Assembly (NCBI GenBank): GCA_017084465.1
Contig: CP070896.1
Location: 2,469,001-2,533,000 of the forward strand
Source of the DNA: Lacrimispora xylanisolvens
GTDB taxonomy: Bacteria; Bacillota; Clostridia; Lachnospirales; Lachnospiraceae
DNA: 64,000 bases
Direction of reading: 5' to 3'
Below the pieces are notes generated by a model that saw only the letters and a program-made list of their open reading frames with translations, was not told the DNA's origin and searched no databases. Numbering within the stretch: position 1 is the first letter of the stretch; every line of letters begins with the position of its first letter. Below are positions 30,597-41,027 of the stretch, one piece after another. The position numbers and the translations under genes were made by a program.

Positions 30597-32148
30597 TTAC
30601 TGGCCTTTCATAGCCAGAACGATTTCCTTTACAAGAGCCGCAAGCTTGTCATTGTCTTCGCAGCCGCTCTGGCAGGAAGCTGCCGGAGCACTTTCCTTTT
30701 TCTCAAAGGAAGCAACAAGCTCTGCTGGGCTAAAAGAAGAGGAAGCCTGTGATTTTTCTTTCCACATGAAAGTTGGGTCATCATCTACAATGGTTGAGCA
30801 GTCTTTTAAGCCGAATGCTACTGTCTTAACGTTCAGTAAGTGTTTCGGGCTTACATTTTCAGAAACGGAGCTTCCGCCGCAGGTTCCGCAGCCTAATGTG
30901 AAGGCAATTGGAAGACCTGTGCTGATTCCGGTTCCGCCCTGGCTTCCGCCTGTATTTACAAGAATTCTGGAAGCTGGTTTTGCTGCAAATTTTAATACCA
31001 TATCTCTGTCCTGAGTATGAATGCTCATGGTATGTCCGATACCGTTCTGTAACAGACGATAGCTTAAACCACATGCTTCTTCCCAGTCCTTAACGGTATA
31101 GAAACCAAGAACAGTTGTCAGCTTTTCATAGGATAACGGATATCCTTCGCCAACGCCTTCCTGTTTACCGATTAACACTCTTGTGCCTTCCGGAATGGTG
31201 ATACCTGCTGCTGCAGCGATCACTTCAGGAGAACGTCCTACAAACTTCGCGTTCATGTTATGACCGTTTTTGAATAAGAGATTGCAAACCTTATCGGTTT
31301 CTTCTTTTGTCATGAAGTAGCCGCCCTGGCTCTTTAATTCTGCTACAACCTCTGCATGGTTGCTTTCTTCACAGATGATGGACTGCTCAGAAGCACAGAT
31401 GGTACCGTAGTCAAATGTCTTGCTGGCCATAATGGTTCTTACTGCATGTTTTACGTCAGCAGTCTTTTCGATGTATGCCGGAGAGTTTCCTGCGCCTACG
31501 CCAATTGCAGGTTTTCCTGCGCTGTAAGCAGCTTTTACCATTCCAGGACCGCCAGTTGCGATGATAATGGAAACTTCCTTGCATTTCATCAGCTCATTGG
31601 TTGATCCCATGGAAGGCATGGTTACGCAACTGATAATTCCCTCTGGTGCGCCAGCTGCAATTGCTGCTTCACACATAACCTCTGCTGCCTTCTGAGTACA
31701 TTTTGCTGCAGATGGATGCGGGGAAAATACGATTGCATTTCCTGATTTAATAGCGATCATGGATTTGAAGAATACAGTAGAGGTTGGGTTTGTGGAAGGT
31801 ACGATACCCATTACAAGTCCTACCGGCTCTGCTACGTCAAAGGTCTGCTTTACAGTATCTTCGCAAAGAATTCCTCTTGTCTTCATGTCCTTGATCTCTT
31901 CATATAAAAGTGTGGAAGCTGCATGGTTCTTATAAGCCTTATCCATCACTTTACCGAATCCTGTTTCTTCAACTGCCATCTGTGCCAGACACAGGGGAGT
32001 GCTCCTCGCCTGCCTTTGCCATACTTCTTAAGATGACATCAATCTGTTCTGCTGTATATCCTGCGATTTTCTTTGCTGCCGCTTCGCCGTTTCTGGCTAA
32101 ATCCCTTGCTTCCTGGATGGAACGCAAATCATAATCAAAATTTTCCAT
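30597..32148 (-). CDS. CoA-acylating acetaldehyde dehydrogenase (frameshifted)
   Basis: About 516 aa. The catalytic cysteine lies in [11 protein letters not shown]. It oxidises acetaldehyde to acetyl-CoA with NAD. An extra base in G4 31994-31997 separates the N-terminus; removing it gives [16 protein letters not shown]. The C-terminus carries an Ala/Ser/Cys linker and a final amphipathic helix ([17 protein letters not shown]), a likely encapsulation peptide. This is the active member of the two aldehyde dehydrogenase-like proteins in the locus (CutF/EutE type). Confidence 0.92.
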
Positions 32149-32174
32149 GTTCCGTATCTCCTCTTCTAAAAATC

Positions 32175-32801
32175 TTAATCATTTTGTCCGTAATACTTCC
32201 TGAATTCTTCCAGCAGCAGGGTTTTATTTGCCTTTGAAATCTCTCTTCCAGCTATGCTGAATTCGGGATATTCACGGGCAAGCGTCCTAAGCTCTGTTAC
32301 CTTCATATCTTCAAGTATCTTCATGGTCTCAGTAAGACCGTCCTGGTGCATCCAGAGATCAATAGTCTCTCTCTTTATGGTATCCACCAGCTCTGTCTCT
32401 GAGTTTGGTTCTTCGTCTGTTATCTGAGCAGATGTTTCAACTGTCTCTTCGACTGGTACGGCTGCCTCTTCTTCCGGTTCCATGGTAATCTCCGGTACTG
32501 GTGCCTTCTCCGGTTCATCTGGAGTGTTGCCGCCGATGACAGCTGCAAGTTCCTCATGAGGCCTTGGAATCACATGGCGTGTGATTAATGCGGCACTGTT
32601 AATTCGCTCCACTGCCGCCGCTCCGGCCTCAACCGCTGCCTTCACTGCCGCCACATCGCCGGTCACCGTAACAGTAATGAGACCTCCGCCAACTTTGGTT
32701 TTCTCTACCAGAGACACATCCGCTGCCTTTAACATGGCATCGGCAGCTTCAATTGCCACCAGCACACCTTTTGTTTCTATAAAGCCAAGTGCCTGCATCA
32801 T
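32175..32801 (-). CDS. BMC-H shell protein with acidic linker and C-terminal SAP/Rho-N-like domain
   Basis: 208 aa. Residues 1-90 are a standard BMC-H domain. Residues about 91-140 are a Glu/Pro/Val-rich acidic linker. The last 60 or so residues (MKVTELRTLAREYPEF...ISKANKTLLLEEF) look like a helix-extended-loop-helix SAP or Rho-N-type fold. Extended BMC-H proteins such as EutK and PduK carry other tails. The nucleic-acid-binding suggestion is inferred from pattern only. Confidence 0.85.
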   Translation of the reverse strand: MMQALGFIETKGVLVAIEAADAMLKAADVSLVEKTKVGGGLITVTVTGDVAAVKAAVEAGAAAVERINSAALITRHVIPRPHEELAAVIGGNTPDEPEKAPVPEITMEPEEEAAVPVEETVETSAQITDEEPNSETELVDTIKRETIDLWMHQDGLTETMKILEDMKVTELRTLAREYPEFSIAGREISKANKTLLLEEFRKYYGQND

Positions 32802-32809
32802 TTACCTCC

Positions 32810-33439
32810 TTAAACCAAGTCAGCCCAGTTAGCCGGATAGGTTGAGTAGAATACTCTTGCCTTGTCCGGAGAACCCCAGATTACCTTTGATCCTGACGGT
32901 ACAAAGAGCACATCTCCGGCTTTTGCCGTAAAGGTCTTTCCGTCAATGGTCACAGTTAAGGTTCCTTCGATTACATAGTCGATTTCTTCATAGGTCAGTT
33001 CCCACTCAAATTCAGAATGGTCAATTACCAGGAAACCGGCGCTCATTTTTGATTCTTCTTTGCTTACAAGCTCCTGATAATAAGCTTTTACATTTGGATC
33101 ACCTGTATCGAATACATCCATCTTTACAGAACTTCCGCGAACAACCTTTAAACCGTTGCCATGGCTTTCTGACTCATATGGTTTTAAAATGTCATTTAAC
33201 ATTCCTTTTTCCATAAGAGCCTTCAGTACCATATAAATTTTCTCGCTGTCAATATCCATTCCTGCAAACGCTCCTTTCGCTTCTGCCTTCTCTTCTGCTT
33301 TGTCGCAGAAGGTGATTCCGTAAGCATCTGCTGCATCTTTTGCTGACGGTGTGATAATGCTTCCGCTCTCTACGTGAAATACACTCTTGCCTTCTGCATG
33401 CAATGTTTCCACGTCTTTTGCGCATATCAACTGCTTCAT
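32810..33439 (-). CDS. eutQ: EutQ-like cupin protein
   Basis: 209 aa. N-terminal ICAKDVETL segment and C-terminal cupin (EEIDYVIEGTLTVTIDG, AGDVLFVPSGS). EutQ homologues have reported acetate kinase activity and are needed for compartment assembly. With PduL it could make ATP from acetyl phosphate. It is 8 nt from the extended BMC-H gene. Confidence 0.85.
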   Translation of the reverse strand: MKQLICAKDVETLHAEGKSVFHVESGSIITPSAKDAADAYGITFCDKAEEKAEAKGAFAGMDIDSEKIYMVLKALMEKGMLNDILKPYESESHGNGLKVVRGSSVKMDVFDTGDPNVKAYYQELVSKEESKMSAGFLVIDHSEFEWELTYEEIDYVIEGTLTVTIDGKTFTAKAGDVLFVPSGSKVIWGSPDKARVFYSTYPANWADLV

Positions 33440-33454
33440 ATGATCACTTCCCTT

Positions 33455-33718
33455 CTATATAAACTGGCAGTCTTCATCAATAATCCCAATTACTACGGCA
33501 TCAACGGGAATCTCATCGTTTCCCAGCATGCGTCTGGCTGAAGAGCCGGTGGAAATGATCACGCGGTCACCGATTCCGGCACTGATGATGTCTGCTACAA
33601 TCAGCCGTTCACCTTCCCGTGTACCACCAATGATCTCGGCAAGCATAAACTTATAACCGTTTAAAGACTCTGCCTTTCTGGTCGCCCAGATATTGTCAAT
33701 CAGTCTTGCTGCTACCAT
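33455..33718 (-). CDS. eutN: BMC-P pentamer vertex protein (EutN/CcmL family)
   Basis: 87 aa. ARLIDNIWATRKAESLNGYK and AGIGDRVIISTGSSAR are CcmL/EutN signatures. Pentamers cap shell vertices. It is the only BMC-P in the locus and its start overlaps the next gene's stop region. Confidence 0.93.
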   Translation of the reverse strand: MVAARLIDNIWATRKAESLNGYKFMLAEIIGGTREGERLIVADIISAGIGDRVIISTGSSARRMLGNDEIPVDAVVIGIIDEDCQFI

Positions 33719-34017
33719 TCTATCCCGCCTCTCTTCTCTCTCAGCCTGATTTCTTCCATCGCTGCCTCTACCGATGCCGTATCTCCAAAAATCGCTAGCA
33801 TGATCATGTTCTGTGGGCAGCTACCCTTGATATCTTCTACTGTAACACCCACGGCTTTTTCTGCCACATCGGCGGCACATACCATTTCAATAATCCGTCC
33901 CTGAACGAGACCAATGGCATCCACCTTTCCGATGGGAGTGGAAGCTCCTGAGCCTTTTCTGCGGTTTAAAATATCAATGGTTCCAGGTGACGGCGATTTA
34001 ATAATCCGATATTCCAT
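33712..34017 (-). CDS. GrpU-like BMC shell protein, candidate Fe-S pore
   Basis: 101 aa. The order starts with KSPSPGTIDILNRRKG, then AIGLVQGRIIEMVCAADVAEKA and GSCPQNMIMLAIFGD. The GxCPQ motif matches the pore cysteine motif described for GrpU, where six (or fewer) cysteines bind a 4Fe-4S cluster. It overlaps eutN by 7 nt. A cofactor is inferred, not shown. Confidence 0.8.
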   Translation of the reverse strand: MEYRIIKSPSPGTIDILNRRKGSGASTPIGKVDAIGLVQGRIIEMVCAADVAEKAVGVTVEDIKGSCPQNMIMLAIFGDTASVEAAMEEIRLREKRGGIEW

Positions 34018-34031
34018 ACGTCCACTTCCTT

Positions 34032-34877
34032 TTAATCCATTTCCTCCTGAGTACAGGAGAATGCGATTCCCAGAGGAGTTACAAACATGGGGTTGTCCGG
34101 TTTTCTTGTATGGATCCCAGTCTGCTTCTCAATAATTGTTTCGATTCCTGCTAAACAGCAGGTACCGCCTACTAAGTAAATCTCATCTACGTCATATCCT
34201 TTGATGTGGCGGTTAATAATGGAGGCTACCTTTTCGATTACCGGCTTTAATACCGGAAGCAGCTCTTTGTGGTTTTCTTCTTTTCGCTTATAAAGCTCTG
34301 CTTCAGAAAAAGAGAGATTATAAGCTCCGGATACAACCAGGGAAAAATGAGTTCCTCCCGTGGGCTCATCAGCTACGTAAACTACTTTTCCATCTTTTAA
34401 AATAGAAATTCCAGTGGTACCGCCGCCGATATCCACCACTGCGCCGTTTTGTATCTTTAGTACTGCGTTTGCTGCCGTTGGTTCATCAAGAAGGGCGGTG
34501 ATTTCAAATCCGGCTCCCTGTACCACATTCTTGATTGCGCCTCCGTCCAGTGAATCGGTTCCCGGAGGAATGGCTGCAGCTGCATAAAGCAGTTCCGTGT
34601 CCAGCTTTTCCTCCAGTTCTGCCTTTAACTCACGAACGATCCGGATGGCGCCAATGTAATCAACTACCATTCCGTCACGGACTACATCCGCATACCGGTA
34701 AGCGCCAGCCACTGGCCTGAAATTCTCATCAAGTACAGCCACTACCACGCACGCTGTTCCTAAATCCACCCCCGTATAATAAACGGAGGAACGTTCCCTG
34801 ACAGGATTTTTTACCACTGCTTCAAACTGGCTTACCAGTTCGTTGCAGCTATCAAATGTTATTTCTTTCTTTGACAT
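34032..34877 (-). CDS. eutJ: EutJ-like actin/Hsp70-fold protein
   Basis: 281 aa. Phosphate loops GVDLGTACVVVAVLD and VVDIGGGTTGISI, and an adenosine-site-like YLVGGTCCLAG. EutJ proteins are presumed chaperones or reactivases of compartment enzymes. Start and the upstream gene end overlap by 19 nt. Confidence 0.88.
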   Translation of the reverse strand: MSKKEITFDSCNELVSQFEAVVKNPVRERSSVYYTGVDLGTACVVVAVLDENFRPVAGAYRYADVVRDGMVVDYIGAIRIVRELKAELEEKLDTELLYAAAAIPPGTDSLDGGAIKNVVQGAGFEITALLDEPTAANAVLKIQNGAVVDIGGGTTGISILKDGKVVYVADEPTGGTHFSLVVSGAYNLSFSEAELYKRKEENHKELLPVLKPVIEKVASIINRHIKGYDVDEIYLVGGTCCLAGIETIIEKQTGIHTRKPDNPMFVTPLGIAFSCTQEEMD

Positions 34878-35486
34878 GCATTTCCTCCATACAACAGGCA
34901 GATCATCTGGGATAAGCGGTTAATAACCGGGTTAAAATTCTTTTCTCCTGCTTCTGCTGCAAGTTCTCTTACGCAGCAGCGCAGACGGTGTAACAATACA
35001 ATTTCTCTTCCTTTTTCGGATTGGGCATGAAAGCCTGTGATCTCAAAGCAGTCAGAGTATGGTTCGTTTTGGTTTTCCTTATTAAATCCGGTGCAGGACT
35101 CAAATGGATTTATGTCGCCTGAAGCACCTTTCCCCACGAAAGATAACTTCCGCTCTAAATCGAATACCTGCTCTGCTAACAGCACGTCCCTGTCTAATAA
35201 GGAAATTCCGGCTTCCAGAAACTGTGCCTTTAAGGTTTCCAGTTTTAATAAGAAACGATCTGGCGCAGGCTCTGTAACTGTAACTGCAACTGGCGTCTCT
35301 GCGATCACTTCTGCAGGTTTTGTCAGTTTGCGTTTTGCCGTCAGGGGATCATCGCAAAATGATATCTTTGTCCAACAGGAACTGACGCGCTCCTGGTGTA
35401 AGCTTTGCCTGTGCAGGAAGATCATAAGAGGCAAAGGGTTCTCTTCTGAATAAAATTCTCAAATCTTCTTCGGTGATGAATTTCAT
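34859..35486 (-). CDS. EutT-like protein lacking the metal-site cysteines (frameshifted)
   Basis: About 208 aa after removing one base at A4 35356-35359, joining LLDKDII to CDDPLTAKRK. The N-terminus FITEEDLRILF...LPAQAKLTPGAR and the helical C-terminus align with ethanolamine cobalamin adenosyltransferase EutT. The CCxxC metal cluster of enterobacterial EutT is absent. No B12 enzyme is present in the locus, so adenosyltransferase activity is doubtful. The ATG overlaps the stop of eutG (TAATG). Confidence 0.7.
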
Positions 35487-36623
35487 TAATAGCCCCCCTT
35501 ACAAAGCTTACGGTAAATTGTTTCGATCTCTTCTACCGTAGGCACTCTTGGGTTGGTCAATGTGCAGTTATCCTTAAGTGCTTTCTCTGCCATTTCCCGT
35601 ACAGCCTGTTCGAATTCGTCTTTGTCCACGTTTAAATCTGTGATCTGCTGCGGTATTTTAATCTTACTCATAAGATTCTTAATGTGACGCACCAGGCCGT
35701 GTACCGTGGCTTTTTCTGTTCCTGCTGCAATACCAAGCATGTTGGCAATGGCAACATATCTGCTGCATGCTGCAAAATCTCCAGCTTCCTCTAAACCAGC
35801 GTTATAGCTGATTACATGATGAAGCAGTATTGCATTGCTTCTTCCATGCGGAATGTGGAAACGGGCTCCCAGTGCATGTGCCATACTATGGCAAAGTCCT
35901 AAAGATGCGCCGTTAAAAGCAACTCCTGCCAGACAGGAAGCATTGTGCATGTGAGTTCTTGCCTCCATGTCACTTCCTTCTTCCACAGTACGTGCCAGAT
36001 AGCTCCATACCAGTCTGACTGCCTTTTCCGCACATGCATCAGTAAAATCACCTGCATTGGTTGAAACATAGGCTTCTAACGCATGGGTTAAAACATCCAT
36101 ACCGGTATCTGCCGTAATATGAGGCGGTACTGACACTGTAAAGCGGGGATCAAGGAATGCCGCATCCGGTACCATACTGTCGGAGCGCAGAGGATATTTC
36201 GCCTGAGCTTCCCGGATCAGAAATAACGGAAAAATTAGTTACTTCGCTTCCGGTTCCGCTGGTGGTTGGAACTGCAATTAAATTCAGCTTGTCATTTCCC
36301 ATCTGTGTGTAAATATGGCTGGCTGCCTTTGCGGTATCGATGGCAGAACCTCCGCCTAACGCGATGATCGTATCCGGTCCAAAGCCTTTCATTCCACCGA
36401 TTGCCTTTGATACAACGGCGATCGTAGGATCAGGCACTACTTCTGAGAAAACTTCAAAGCTGCTTCCTTTTTCTGTCAGCAGGTCTGTAATTAAATTCAC
36501 CTTACCGGACTGAGCCATAAAGGGATCACAGATGATATAAGCTTTTTCTATAGAAAGTTCCTTGATTTTTTCCAGACAGGAAGATCCCATATATACCTTT
36601 GTGTTCATTACAAATTGCTCCAC
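35486..36623 (-). CDS. eutG: Iron-containing alcohol dehydrogenase, EutG-like (frameshifted)
   Basis: About 379 aa after removing one base at 36211-36213 (restores SDPEAQAKYPLRSDSMVPD). NAD loop GGGSAIDTAKA, and metal ligands in DVLTHALEAY and HSMAHALGARFHIPHG. It reduces acetaldehyde to ethanol and recycles NAD inside the shell. A GTG start at 36623 with AGGAGG 10 nt upstream is preferred over the longer frame. Confidence 0.9.
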
Positions 36624-37124
36624 GTTACATTTCCCTCCTTTCCTAGAATTTTGCCCACGCTTTCTGGGCATTGAGGTATACCCGAAGGGGTATTTCTTAG
36701 AATTTGCTTCAACTCATCAATTCCCGTGCGGTCCGATAAGTTGATGTGGATACAGGGAGTTGTAATCCCTGCTTTCTTTAACTGACGGATACACCAGCCG
36801 TCATTCTCCGGCTTTTTTCCGCTTCCTGTAATAACTCCGATTACCGGCACCCGGAATGCTTTTGCAAATCCCGGGGGGATAACTCTCCCGGCATGAGGAC
36901 TGGTCTACCAGCATCAGTACATGGGAGGCGTCCTGAGCTGCCGCGATGATGTGTTTGTGCATCCAGGGACTCTCTAAATAAACTCCCGGTACATCTAAGG
37001 TTTTCTCCCCATATACCATGTTCTGTGTCCGTTTGACAGGACCGTCTAAACCATTGATTGCGGCTGCAAGGGCAGTTTTTCCGCTGCCGCCCGGTCCGAT
37101 GATCATGATTCTCTTTTTTCTCAT
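36608..37124 (-). CDS. eutP: EutP/PduV-like GTPase (frameshifted)
   Basis: About 171 aa after removing one base from G6 36873-36878 (restores YPPGFAKAFRVPVIGVITG). The P-loop GPGGSGKTA is at the N-terminus. EutP/PduV proteins are linked to compartment positioning, and acetate kinase activity has been reported for some. It overlaps eutS by 4 nt and eutG by 16 nt. Confidence 0.85.
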
Positions 37125-37459
37125 GTTTTGGTTATATCCGGCACGGTAAAGCCAAGTACGCGCCGTAAGGTTTCACACACTGCCCGAAGGCCTGTCTCCA
37201 CACTGTCCACGTCTCCTGCGATGATGACGGAGCCGGTGAAGCGGTCTAAAAATCCCACCTGGACACTGGCTGCCTTCGCCGCAATATCAGCAGCAATGAT
37301 GGAGGTTTCAAAAGGGGATAGGGTTAAAATTCCGATGGCTCCAAGCTCATCAATACCCAGACACTCATATACCTCCGGTATTGGCGAAGCAATTACATGA
37401 GCGATAGTAACCTGCTTGCCGGGAACCGATTCTTCTATGACTCGCTGTATCTCTGACAC
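37121..37459 (-). CDS. eutS: EutS/PduU-type permuted BMC shell protein
   Basis: 112 aa. Aligns end to end with E. coli EutS: ESVPGKQVTIAHVIASP, GAIGILTLSPFETSIIAADIA, GFLDRFTGSVIIAGD. Circularly permuted BMC domain forming hexamers with a small beta barrel. Confidence 0.94.
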   Translation of the reverse strand: MSEIQRVIEESVPGKQVTIAHVIASPIPEVYECLGIDELGAIGILTLSPFETSIIAADIAAKAASVQVGFLDRFTGSVIIAGDVDSVETGLRAVCETLRRVLGFTVPDITKT

Positions 37460-37474
37460 GGCGCTCTCCCCTTT

Positions 37475-38428
37475 CTAGTGTTTCACCACAGTAACCGGGA
37501 ACTGATACTCATTCATCCAGCCTTCGATACGGTCTAAATCCTCCGCACTTAAGCTTGGATCTCCATCAATTGGATATTCCATATCCAGCTGGTTGTATTT
37601 GTTTACTCCCAGCTTATGATAAGGAAGTAAGTCAATTCCCTTAAAGTTTTTGTAATCACGGAACGGCATTAAGAATTTAATTACTGCATCGATTTCTTCC
37701 CGGCTGTCGTTGATTCCCTTTAACATCGGCATACGAACCTTTACGTTGTAACGGTGGTGAAGCAGTTCTTTTAAATTGATTAAGATCTGTTCATTGTTTA
37801 CACCGGCCAGTTCATTGTGGCGAACCGGATCCATATGCTTGATGTCATAAAGGAATAAATCCACATATTCTGCGATCTGTAAAATCGTTTCGGTTTTTGT
37901 GTAACCACAGGTTTCAATGGCTGTGTTAATGCCTTCCTTCTTGCATGCCATCAAAAGATTTAAGGCTGCCTCAGGCTGAGCAGTCACTTCACCACCGCCT
38001 AATGTTACACCGCCGCCAGATATATCATAAAATGCGGCATCTTCCTCTACGATTTTTAACAGCTCGGAAATTGTCTTAACCTCTCCGGCAATGGAAAGCG
38101 CTGAATTGGGGCAGACATTCATACATTTCATGCAGCCGATACAATCCTTATCCCGTCTGATTTCATGTTTTCCGGTCTCTTTGGACATCACATGGATTCC
38201 TACGGGGCAAACGCTTTCGCATGCCCCGCAGTCTGTACAGGAATTCTGCTTAAACATCACCTGGAATTTCCGTACCAGTCCTTCCGGATTGGCACACCAT
38301 TTACACCGGAGCGGGCAGCCTTTAAAGAATACCAGGGTTCTGATTCCCGGTCCGTCATACATGTTGTACTTCTGTACGTTAAAGATCAGCGCCTTACGTT
38401 CAATATCTCCTGTATTTCCATGGTCCAT
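37475..38428 (-). CDS. cutD: Choline TMA-lyase activating enzyme (radical SAM)
   Basis: 317 aa. Radical SAM motif CPLRCKWC (CxxxCxxC), then two ferredoxin-like clusters (CTDCGACESVCPVG, CIGCMKCMNVCP) typical of glycyl radical enzyme activases. It installs the glycyl radical on CutC. It sits 22 nt downstream of cutC. Confidence 0.96.
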   Translation of the reverse strand: MDHGNTGDIERKALIFNVQKYNMYDGPGIRTLVFFKGCPLRCKWCANPEGLVRKFQVMFKQNSCTDCGACESVCPVGIHVMSKETGKHEIRRDKDCIGCMKCMNVCPNSALSIAGEVKTISELLKIVEEDAAFYDISGGGVTLGGGEVTAQPEAALNLLMACKKEGINTAIETCGYTKTETILQIAEYVDLFLYDIKHMDPVRHNELAGVNNEQILINLKELLHHRYNVKVRMPMLKGINDSREEIDAVIKFLMPFRDYKNFKGIDLLPYHKLGVNKYNQLDMEYPIDGDPSLSAEDLDRIEGWMNEYQFPVTVVKH

Positions 38429-38450
38429 TGTGATTGTTCTCCGTTTTCTT

Positions 38451-40997
38451 TTAGAAATGTGTCAACATGGTTCTGCTGATGATCTCATCCTGTACATCCT
38501 TGCACAACTCTACGAAGAATGCGCTGTATCCAGCTACGCGGACGATTAAGTCACGGTAAAGTTCCGGATGCTTCTGAGCCTCGATCAGTGTGTTGTTATC
38601 TAAGTAGTTAAACTGCATCTCGCCGTTTCCAAACATACATGCGGTACGAAGAAGAGTAATTAAGCTTTCTTCTCCTTCTGGTGTATCAAGAAGTCCGGCC
38701 ATGATCTTAAAGTTGTGTACCATACCGATGTTCATGGTGTCGTTTGCCATCTTGGATACAGACTTGATGATTGCTGTCGGTCCCTTGAAGTCAGCGCCCT
38801 GGGTTGGGCTGATACCATCGGATAATGGCAGCCATGCATGACGTCCGTTTGCAGAAGCGCCTGTTAACTGACCGAATGGTGTGTTGTTGGAAATAGATAA
38901 TGTACCGTGGCTTAATACAGAGTATAAAGTCTTATACTGTCTGTGCTCATGCTCAGTAAAGTCAACTAAATCAGCAGCGATTAAATCTGCGTAATCATCG
39001 TCATTTCCGTATTTTGGTGCATTGAGGCAATCGGTGCGGATCTGATCGTAGCCCACAAAGTCAGCCTTTAATGCTTCATTTAACTGTGCAAGTGTGTATT
39101 TCTTCTCATCGAATACCAGTTTTTTAATTGCTGCCATGGAATCTGCATAGGTTGCAAGTCCTGACCATACAACACCAGGTCCGAAGTTATACATAGCTCC
39201 GCCTGCAGATACGTCTTTTGCTTTTTCCATACAGCCTTCATACATGATGGACATCAGTGGCTTTGGAGCAAGCTCTCTGTGAACGCGCTGGGAGATAACG
39301 GTTGCAACAGAAGACCATTTTGTAATGTACTTAATTTCTTCCTTAACAGCTGCTTCAAACTCTTCATAAGTCTTAAAGCTGTTGATGTCGCCCATATCAG
39401 GACAAACCTGTTTGCCATACCATAACGGTACACCTTTGTTAAGTACAAGCTCGATACAGATTGGCCACTGTGTATAAGCAGTGGAAGTCCACTGATACAG
39501 ACGTCCTGATTTCTGAGGCTCTACACAACCCATCAGACAGTAGTCACGTGCATCTTCAATAGAAACGCCCTTTGCAAGCATCATCTTGATGTGTGCGTCG
39601 TCAAAGTGGCAGGCTGGGAATCCCATACCGGAACGAACAACATCTACGATTTTCTTTAAGTACTTCTTCGGGGACTTATTGTGAATACGGCATGCAAGAG
39701 ATGGCTGATAAATCTTTACATGACGGACAGCATCCATAAGAAGGTATGTTAAGTCATTGGTTGCATCCATTCCGCTTCTTGTTACACCACCTACGCACAT
39801 ATTAACGAATGGCTGGTAACCTGCGAAGAATTTAGAACCGCCTTCGCTGGTGATCCACATCATCTCAGACATCTTAATAAGCATACAGCCTGAAAGCTCA
39901 AATGCCTGGAAATCATTCATACGGCCGGATTCGATATCAGCTTTGTAGTAAGGGTACATATACTGGTCTACACGTCCGATGGACATACCAGTCTGGTTCT
40001 CTTCTACTACAAGCAGAGACTCGATGGTCCATACAGACTGAATTGCTTCCCAGTAAGTTCTTGGCTTGTGAGCTGGAACGTATGCATTTACTTCAGCAAT
40101 CTTTAAAAGCTCATATTTACGCTTTGGATTGGTTTCCTTAGCAGCAAGTTCTTTTGCATACTCAGAAAGTCTCTTAGCGTAGATCATAACGCCTTCTGTG
40201 GTATCAATGATGGACTTGTAGAAGTAGATCTTCTCAATGTCATCTGGATTCTCGTATTTTAATTCTTTTAAATGATCCTTTGCTTCCTGCTGGATATCAA
40301 GCATACCCTTGTTCATTAAGATAACGTCATAACCAGGGTTTGAGTCACCGCCGCCGTTTACTGCATGATAGGAACAGTCAGAAACGAAGGATTCGCCGGA
40401 TAATTCCCAAACTCCAGCTTCACGATACTGATCTTCGCAGTACTCATCAACGGATTTGCCCTCCCAGTATGGGAAAAGCTCTTCTCTCATGATCTTCTTG
40501 TCTTCATCAGAGATATAGAATGGATCCTGAGGACGGCTTCCGATGGTATCGATTTCATCCTTCATCCATCTCCATGCAATATCAGGAGAGAAAGCACCTG
40601 CACGAGGAGCGCCGTTTGGAGCACCTACGATCAGCTCGTTATCCTGAATTACAAGAGGAGCTGTTTCGCAGCAGTAACGGAAACATTTTGCACGAAGCAT
40701 GATCTTTGGCATACCTGGATTTTCTGCAGCAATCTTTGTGATCGCGCGGGCACGGTATGTTGTGATGGTTGGCTTGTGTGTTAAGTAGTTCTCTTTTAAT
40801 TTCTGAAGTCTTGTTGTAATACCGTCAGGAATGGTTGTGCCCTCCTCGGCGTATACTGCAGCTGCTGTCTTTGCAGGCTCATTTTTATTGATTTCGTCAG
40901 AAACAGTTTCAAACATCTTCATCAGGGAAGCTCTTTCTTCTGGTGTCATGTTTTTCGTTGCTTCTACAAATTTATTAGAAAATTCACGAATATCCAA
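38451..40997 (-). CDS. cutC: Choline trimethylamine-lyase (glycyl radical enzyme)
   Basis: 848 aa from a TTG at 40997, preceded by GAGAGG at 9 nt, giving the usual MDIREFS N-terminus. It cleaves choline to trimethylamine and acetaldehyde. Active-site residues sit at a constant +2 from the Desulfovibrio alaskensis enzyme: Y210, D218, T336, F397, C491 and E493 (in GCVEP), T504, Y508 and the radical G823 in RVAGYSAFF. That pattern separates it from glycerol and propanediol dehydratases. The gene is intact, one of few in this stretch without a frame error. Confidence 0.97.
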   Translation of the reverse strand: MDIREFSNKFVEATKNMTPEERASLMKMFETVSDEINKNEPAKTAAAVYAEEGTTIPDGITTRLQKLKENYLTHKPTITTYRARAITKIAAENPGMPKIMLRAKCFRYCCETAPLVIQDNELIVGAPNGAPRAGAFSPDIAWRWMKDEIDTIGSRPQDPFYISDEDKKIMREELFPYWEGKSVDEYCEDQYREAGVWELSGESFVSDCSYHAVNGGGDSNPGYDVILMNKGMLDIQQEAKDHLKELKYENPDDIEKIYFYKSIIDTTEGVMIYAKRLSEYAKELAAKETNPKRKYELLKIAEVNAYVPAHKPRTYWEAIQSVWTIESLLVVEENQTGMSIGRVDQYMYPYYKADIESGRMNDFQAFELSGCMLIKMSEMMWITSEGGSKFFAGYQPFVNMCVGGVTRSGMDATNDLTYLLMDAVRHVKIYQPSLACRIHNKSPKKYLKKIVDVVRSGMGFPACHFDDAHIKMMLAKGVSIEDARDYCLMGCVEPQKSGRLYQWTSTAYTQWPICIELVLNKGVPLWYGKQVCPDMGDINSFKTYEEFEAAVKEEIKYITKWSSVATVISQRVHRELAPKPLMSIMYEGCMEKAKDVSAGGAMYNFGPGVVWSGLATYADSMAAIKKLVFDEKKYTLAQLNEALKADFVGYDQIRTDCLNAPKYGNDDDYADLIAADLVDFTEHEHRQYKTLYSVLSHGTLSISNNTPFGQLTGASANGRHAWLPLSDGISPTQGADFKGPTAIIKSVSKMANDTMNIGMVHNFKIMAGLLDTPEGEESLITLLRTACMFGNGEMQFNYLDNNTLIEAQKHPELYRDLIVRVAGYSAFFVELCKDVQDEIISRTMLTHF

Positions 40998-41027
40998 TCT
41001 GTTTACCCTCTCTTTCAATTATTTCTC

